Assembly: GCA_016217585.1 (NCBI GenBank)
Contig: JACRHQ010000043.1
Location: 1-7,622 of the forward strand
Reading direction: 5' to 3'
Source of the DNA: Candidatus Omnitrophota bacterium
Lineage (GTDB): Bacteria > Omnitrophota > Gorgyraeia > Zapsychrales > Zapsychraceae
DNA length: 7,622 nucleotides
Shown: piece after piece, positions 4,347 through 7,622 of the stretch
Numbering within the stretch: position 1 is the stretch's first letter
Layout: the number at the start of each line of letters is the position of its first letter
Translations under genes and position numbers: made by a program
The notes under the pieces: model-generated
Database searches by the model: none
What the model was told of the DNA's origin: nothing
What the model saw: the letters and a program-made list of their open reading frames with translations, nothing else

Positions 4347-7136
4347 ATGAAATCCGATTCCATCATCATCCGCGGCGCCAGGGAGCATAACCTCAAGAAC
4401 ATCAGCCTTGAAATCCCGCGCAACCAGTTTGTCGTCGTCACAGGGTTAAGCGGTTCGGGAAAATCTTCTCTGGCCTTTGACACGATCTACGCCGAAGGCC
4501 AGCGGCGTTATGTCGAGAGCCTTTCGGCGTACGCCCGGCAGTTCCTCGAACAGCTGCAGAAGCCCGACGTGGAGCATATCGCCGGGCTCTCGCCGACCAT
4601 TTCCATCGAACAGAAGACGACCAGCCGCAACCCGCGCTCGACGGTCGCCACCCAGACCGAGATCTACGATTATCTGCGTTTGCTGTTCGCGCGCGTCGGG
4701 ATCCCCCATTGTTACCGGTGCGGCAAGATCATCGACCGCCAGACCGCCCCGGAAATCGTCCAGCAGATTATGGCGCTGGAAGAAGGGACACCGATCACGC
4801 TGCTGGCCCCGCTGGTGCGCGGGCGCAAGGGCGAATACCGCGACATCGGCAGCCGCGTGGCCAAGGCCGGGTTCGCCCGCCTGCGCGTCGACGGCAAACT
4901 TTACAACGTCGAAGACCCCGTCAGGCTGGACAAATACAAAATTCATCATGTTGAGACACTTGTCGACCGGCTGACAGTCAGGCCCGATGTCAAAAAGCGT
5001 CTCACCGATTCGGTGGAGACGGCGCTCCAGATCGGCGGCGGGATTCTGATAGTCGATTTCCAAAATAAATATCCCGAGAAGACATTCAGCGAAAACTACG
5101 CCTGCGTCGACTGCGGGGTCAGCATCCCCGAGATCGAGCCGCGCGATTTTTCGTTTAACTCACCGTACGGCGCCTGCCCGTCGTGCAACGGCCTGGGCAC
5201 GCGCATGGAGATTGACCCGGAGCTCCTGGTTCCGGACCAGAGCAAACCCTGGGTCAACGCGATCGCCCCGGCCCAGCGCGGCCGCCGCGGGTACCTGATG
5301 TATTACCGCGCCGTGATGCGCGAGCTGGCGGACCTCTACCGGGTCGACCGCCACCAGCCGTTTAAAGATCTGGCGAAGAAATTCCGGGAAGCTGTTTTGT
5401 ACGGTTGCCAGGATGAAATCTGGGGCAAACCTTACGAGGGCGTTGTCCGTTATCTGGAGCGGATGTTTCGGGAAACCGACAGCGACTGGCTCAAGGACGA
5501 GATTTCCCGTTATATGTCGGTCTTGCCGTGCCCGGCCTGCCGGGGGGCGCGGTTAAAAAACGAGTCGCTGGCGGTGAAGGTCAACGGCTGCAACATCGCC
5601 CAGGTCACGGCCTTCTCGATAACGCAGGCGAAGGCATTTTTTACGGACCTCAAGCTCTCCAAAGATAAAACGCTCATCAGCGCGCCGATCCTCAAGGAAG
5701 TCCGGCGGCGGCTGGATTTTTGCATCGATGTGGGTCTCGAATATCTGACGCTGGACCGCAAGAGCTCGACACTTTCAGGCGGGGAGGCCGAACGCATCCG
5801 CCTCGCCACCCAGGTCGGATCAGGGCTCGTCGGCGTCGTTTATATCCTCGATGAGCCCAGCATCGGGCTGCACCAGAGAGACAACGAGCGGCTCTTGTCG
5901 ACCCTGCACGCCCTGCGGGACCTGGGGAACACCCTGATCGTCGTGGAACACGATGAGGCGACCATCCGCCGGGCGGATTATATTATCGACCTTGGCCCCG
6001 GCGCCGGCGAGCACGGCGGCGAGGTGATTTACGCGGGGCCGGTCGCGGGGCTTTTGAAATCGAAGAAATCTTTGACCGGTCAGTACTTAAGCGGCCGTTT
6101 CCGGATCCATGTCCCGACACAGCGGCGCCCTCTGGCCGGCGTCAAGTATCTGAAGGTCCTCGGCGCCCGGGAAAATAATCTGAAAAATATCGACGTGCCG
6201 GTCCCCCTGGGGCGGTTCGTCTGCGTCACGGGCGTTTCGGGGTCCGGAAAATCCACCCTGGTCGAGGAGGTCCTCTTTAAAGCGCTCGCGCAGAAGATTT
6301 ACCATGCCAAGGAGAGGCCGGGCAGGCACAGGAAGATCGAAGGCATCGATCATATCGATAAAGTCATCGTGGTAGACCAGTCGCCGATCGGCCGGACGCC
6401 GCGCTCCAACCCGGCGACGTATACGGGGGTTTTCAGTTATATCCGGGACATCTTCAGCCGCCTCCTGGAATCGAAGATGCGCGGGTACAAGCCCGGACGT
6501 TTCAGCTTTAACGTCAAGGGCGGGCGCTGTGAATCCTGCCAGGGCGACGGGATCCTCAAGATCGAGATGCATTTTCTGCCGGATGTGTACGTTACCTGCG
6601 AGGCCTGCGGGGGCAAACGTTTCAATGAACAGACGCTGGCGGTCCAGTTCAAGGGCAAAAATATCGCCGACGTCCTTGACCTGTCGGTCGAGGACGCGAT
6701 GAAGCTTTTTGAGAATATCCCGCGCGTACGTAAAACCCTTCAGACCCTGCAGGAGGTCGGCCTGGGGTATATGCGGCTGGGGCAGGCGGCGACGACCCTC
6801 TCCGGCGGCGAGGCGCAGCGCGTGAAGCTCGCCAGCGAACTCTGCAAACTTTCCACGGGCAACACCCTCTATATCCTGGACGAGCCGACCACAGGGCTCC
6901 ATTTCGCCGACGTGGACAAGCTTTTGGGCGTCCTGCAGAGACTGGTGGACAAGGGCAACACGGTCCTCGTCATCGAACACAACATGGAAGTGATTAAAAA
7001 TGCCGATTACGTGATCGACCTGGGCCCCGAAGGCGGCGACAAAGGGGGGTCCCTGGTTTTCAGCGGCCCTCCGGAGGAACTCGTTCAGCACAAAGAATCC
7101 TGTACGGCGGAATATTTAAAAGAATATCTGAAATAA
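4347..7136 (+). CDS. uvrA: Excinuclease ABC subunit A
   Basis: UvrA is the DNA damage-recognition ATPase of nucleotide excision repair; as a dimer it loads UvrB at lesions. The 929-residue protein is full length (E. coli about 940) and all landmarks are visible: first Walker A G-L-S-G-S-G-K-S (33-40), zinc module C253/C256/C277/C280, first ABC signature L-S-G-G-E (476-480) and Walker B I-L-D-E-P (500-504), second Walker A G-V-S-G-S-G-K-S (629-636), C-terminal zinc finger C728/C731/C751/C754 with the usual Cx2C-x19-Cx2C spacing, second signature L-S-G-G-E (818-822) and Walker B I-L-D-E-P (843-847). The N-terminus ([13 protein letters not shown]) starts where UvrA proteins normally start, supporting ATG 4347, yet no ribosome site lies at normal distance: AAGGAG at 4319-4324 is 22 nt away. 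It is separated from the upstream operon by a terminator. No standard LexA box was recognised upstream. Confidence 0.97.
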   Translation: MKSDSIIIRGAREHNLKNISLEIPRNQFVVVTGLSGSGKSSLAFDTIYAEGQRRYVESLSAYARQFLEQLQKPDVEHIAGLSPTISIEQKTTSRNPRSTVATQTEIYDYLRLLFARVGIPHCYRCGKIIDRQTAPEIVQQIMALEEGTPITLLAPLVRGRKGEYRDIGSRVAKAGFARLRVDGKLYNVEDPVRLDKYKIHHVETLVDRLTVRPDVKKRLTDSVETALQIGGGILIVDFQNKYPEKTFSENYACVDCGVSIPEIEPRDFSFNSPYGACPSCNGLGTRMEIDPELLVPDQSKPWVNAIAPAQRGRRGYLMYYRAVMRELADLYRVDRHQPFKDLAKKFREAVLYGCQDEIWGKPYEGVVRYLERMFRETDSDWLKDEISRYMSVLPCPACRGARLKNESLAVKVNGCNIAQVTAFSITQAKAFFTDLKLSKDKTLISAPILKEVRRRLDFCIDVGLEYLTLDRKSSTLSGGEAERIRLATQVGSGLVGVVYILDEPSIGLHQRDNERLLSTLHALRDLGNTLIVVEHDEATIRRADYIIDLGPGAGEHGGEVIYAGPVAGLLKSKKSLTGQYLSGRFRIHVPTQRRPLAGVKYLKVLGARENNLKNIDVPVPLGRFVCVTGVSGSGKSTLVEEVLFKALAQKIYHAKERPGRHRKIEGIDHIDKVIVVDQSPIGRTPRSNPATYTGVFSYIRDIFSRLLESKMRGYKPGRFSFNVKGGRCESCQGDGILKIEMHFLPDVYVTCEACGGKRFNEQTLAVQFKGKNIADVLDLSVEDAMKLFENIPRVRKTLQTLQEVGLGYMRLGQAATTLSGGEAQRVKLASELCKLSTGNTLYILDEPTTGLHFADVDKLLGVLQRLVDKGNTVLVIEHNMEVIKNADYVIDLGPEGGDKGGSLVFSGPPEELVQHKESCTAEYLKEYLK

Positions 7137-7139
7137 ACC

Positions 7140-7148
7140 TGTTATAAT
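7140..7148 (+). promoter_or_regulatory. Extended -10 promoter element TGTTATAAT
   Basis: This is a perfect TGnTATAAT in the 19-nt gap after uvrA. Extended -10 promoters can work without a good -35 box, and none is seen. The hexamer ends 7 nt before ATG 7156, so the predicted transcription start coincides with that start codon, suggesting a leaderless transcript for the TPR gene. Confidence 0.45.
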
Positions 7149-7155
7149 GCCATCC

Positions 7156-7622
7156 ATGTTTAAGGGTTATGGTCGTCATTTGCGTTTTTTTGCTGTTATC
7201 TCTGCCGGCGTCTTCCTCTCCCTCTGGACGGCGACGGTTCCCGTGGCTTTGGCCGCGCAGCCCGGCGACAAGGATCTCTTTCTCGTCGCGCAGAAGGCCT
7301 TCGAAGACGGGTTCTACGACGTCGACATCCGCTATATCCAGCAGCTCCAGCAGCAATACCCCCAGACCGACCGGCGCGTGGAAGCCAATATCCTCCTGGG
7401 ACAGTGTTATTTTTTCAAAGGCCAGTACCTGAAGGCCTATGATATTTTTCACCAGCTCCTGGGCGAGGGGCAGTTCAAGGACGCCACCCTGTTCTGGCTG
7501 GGCGAGACGTATTTAAAGGGCGGTGATTACCGTCAGGCCGAGGAACAATACAGCCAGGTGATCCAGCTTTACGCCGACTCGATGTACACGCCCCAGGCGT
7601 ACTATTCGCTGGGATGGGTTTA
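7156..7622 (+). CDS. Exported tetratricopeptide-repeat protein, N-terminal part (runs off the window)
   Basis: An open frame of 155 complete codons continues past the window end. Residues 1-33 form a typical Sec signal peptide: basic start with K3, R7 and R10, a hydrophobic core of about 11-32 (F-F-A-V-I-S-A-G-V-F-L-S-L-W), and V-A-L-A before A34, a probable signal peptidase I site. The mature part has TPR-like helix pairs: L-F-L-V-A-Q-K-A-F-E-D-G-F-Y-D (about 41-55), A-N-I-L-L-G-Q-C-Y-F-F-K-G-Q-Y-L-K-A (78-95), A-T-L-F-W-L-G-E-T-Y-L-K-G-G-D-Y-R-Q-A (110-128) and A-Y-Y-S-L-G-W-V at the edge, spaced like TPR units of about 34 residues. The architecture resembles periplasmic TPR proteins of the CpoB/YbgF or BamD-like sort, but the specific role cannot be told. 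ATG 7147 is an in-frame alternative start inside the -10 box; no Shine-Dalgarno is present for either. It lies 19 nt after uvrA, so co-transcription is also possible. Confidence 0.85.
   Translation, partial: MFKGYGRHLRFFAVISAGVFLSLWTATVPVALAAQPGDKDLFLVAQKAFEDGFYDVDIRYIQQLQQQYPQTDRRVEANILLGQCYFFKGQYLKAYDIFHQLLGEGQFKDATLFWLGETYLKGGDYRQAEEQYSQVIQLYADSMYTPQAYYSLGWV

Noticed and set aside
6087..7091. 334-codon open frame on the minus strand
   Set aside because: It is antisense to the well-conserved C-terminal half of uvrA and has no coherent domain; it is a codon-bias shadow.
7169..7432. 87-codon + strand frame after uvrA
   Set aside because: It is out of frame with the signal-peptide plus TPR frame that begins at ATG 7156; its Ser/Arg-rich translation is typical of a shadow frame.
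1..7622. CRISPR array, tRNA/rRNA genes, insertion sequence or phage genes
   Set aside because: No direct-repeat/spacer series, no tRNA-like cloverleaf, no transposase or integrase motifs and no terminal inverted repeats flanking a coding region were seen.

Overview
This window reads as ordinary bacterial chromosome with compact, same-strand genes. All supported genes lie on the + strand, and every larger gene is intact except the last, which runs off the 3' edge. Lysine synthesis through LL-diaminopimelate aminotransferase (DapL) and an aspartate dehydrogenase (NadX) points to a free-living or environmental bacterium outside the best-studied model groups. The gene style (DapL, NadX, a secreted TPR protein, moderately GC-rich codons) would fit an uncultured lineage such as Omnitrophota or another PVC-like or deep-branching phylum. 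That assignment is a low-confidence inference; nothing in the window fixes the taxon.

Layout. (1) Positions 13-587 hold a toxin-antitoxin-like pair: a 100-aa protein resembling small BECR/RelE-type nucleases, overlapped by a 91-aa DUF2283-type protein. This stretch looks more A/T-rich than what follows. (2) Positions 616-3898 are a tightly packed biosynthetic run, dapL-folK-panC-nadX (lysine/peptidoglycan, folate, pantothenate and NAD precursors). Its gaps are 13 nt, then a 23-nt overlap, then a 1-nt overlap, so it is very probably one operon. (3) Positions 3941-4189 encode a small, very basic protein built from two 39-residue repeats. An almost ideal ribosome binding site precedes it, but the frame is broken by one TAG codon exactly where the second repeat has a lysine AAG. 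(4) The 157-nt gap at 4190-4346 holds a strong intrinsic terminator, then a perfect 14-bp inverted repeat with a 14-nt loop, then a 38-nt REP-like element bounded by ACCCT/AGGGT. (5) Positions 4347-7136 are a complete uvrA (nucleotide excision repair). (6) From 7156 to the end is the start of an exported tetratricopeptide-repeat protein, preceded by an extended -10 box placed so that the transcript could begin at its start codon.

How the genes fit together. Three of the biosynthetic genes touch aspartate-derived chemistry: DapL acts in the aspartate-family lysine route, PanC joins pantoate to beta-alanine (usually made from aspartate), and NadX oxidises aspartate to iminoaspartate for NAD synthesis. 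The terminator after the basic repeat protein separates this operon from uvrA. I see no CRISPR array, tRNA, rRNA, insertion sequence or phage module. The most unusual element is the repeat protein with its in-frame amber codon, followed by the structured DNA between it and uvrA.
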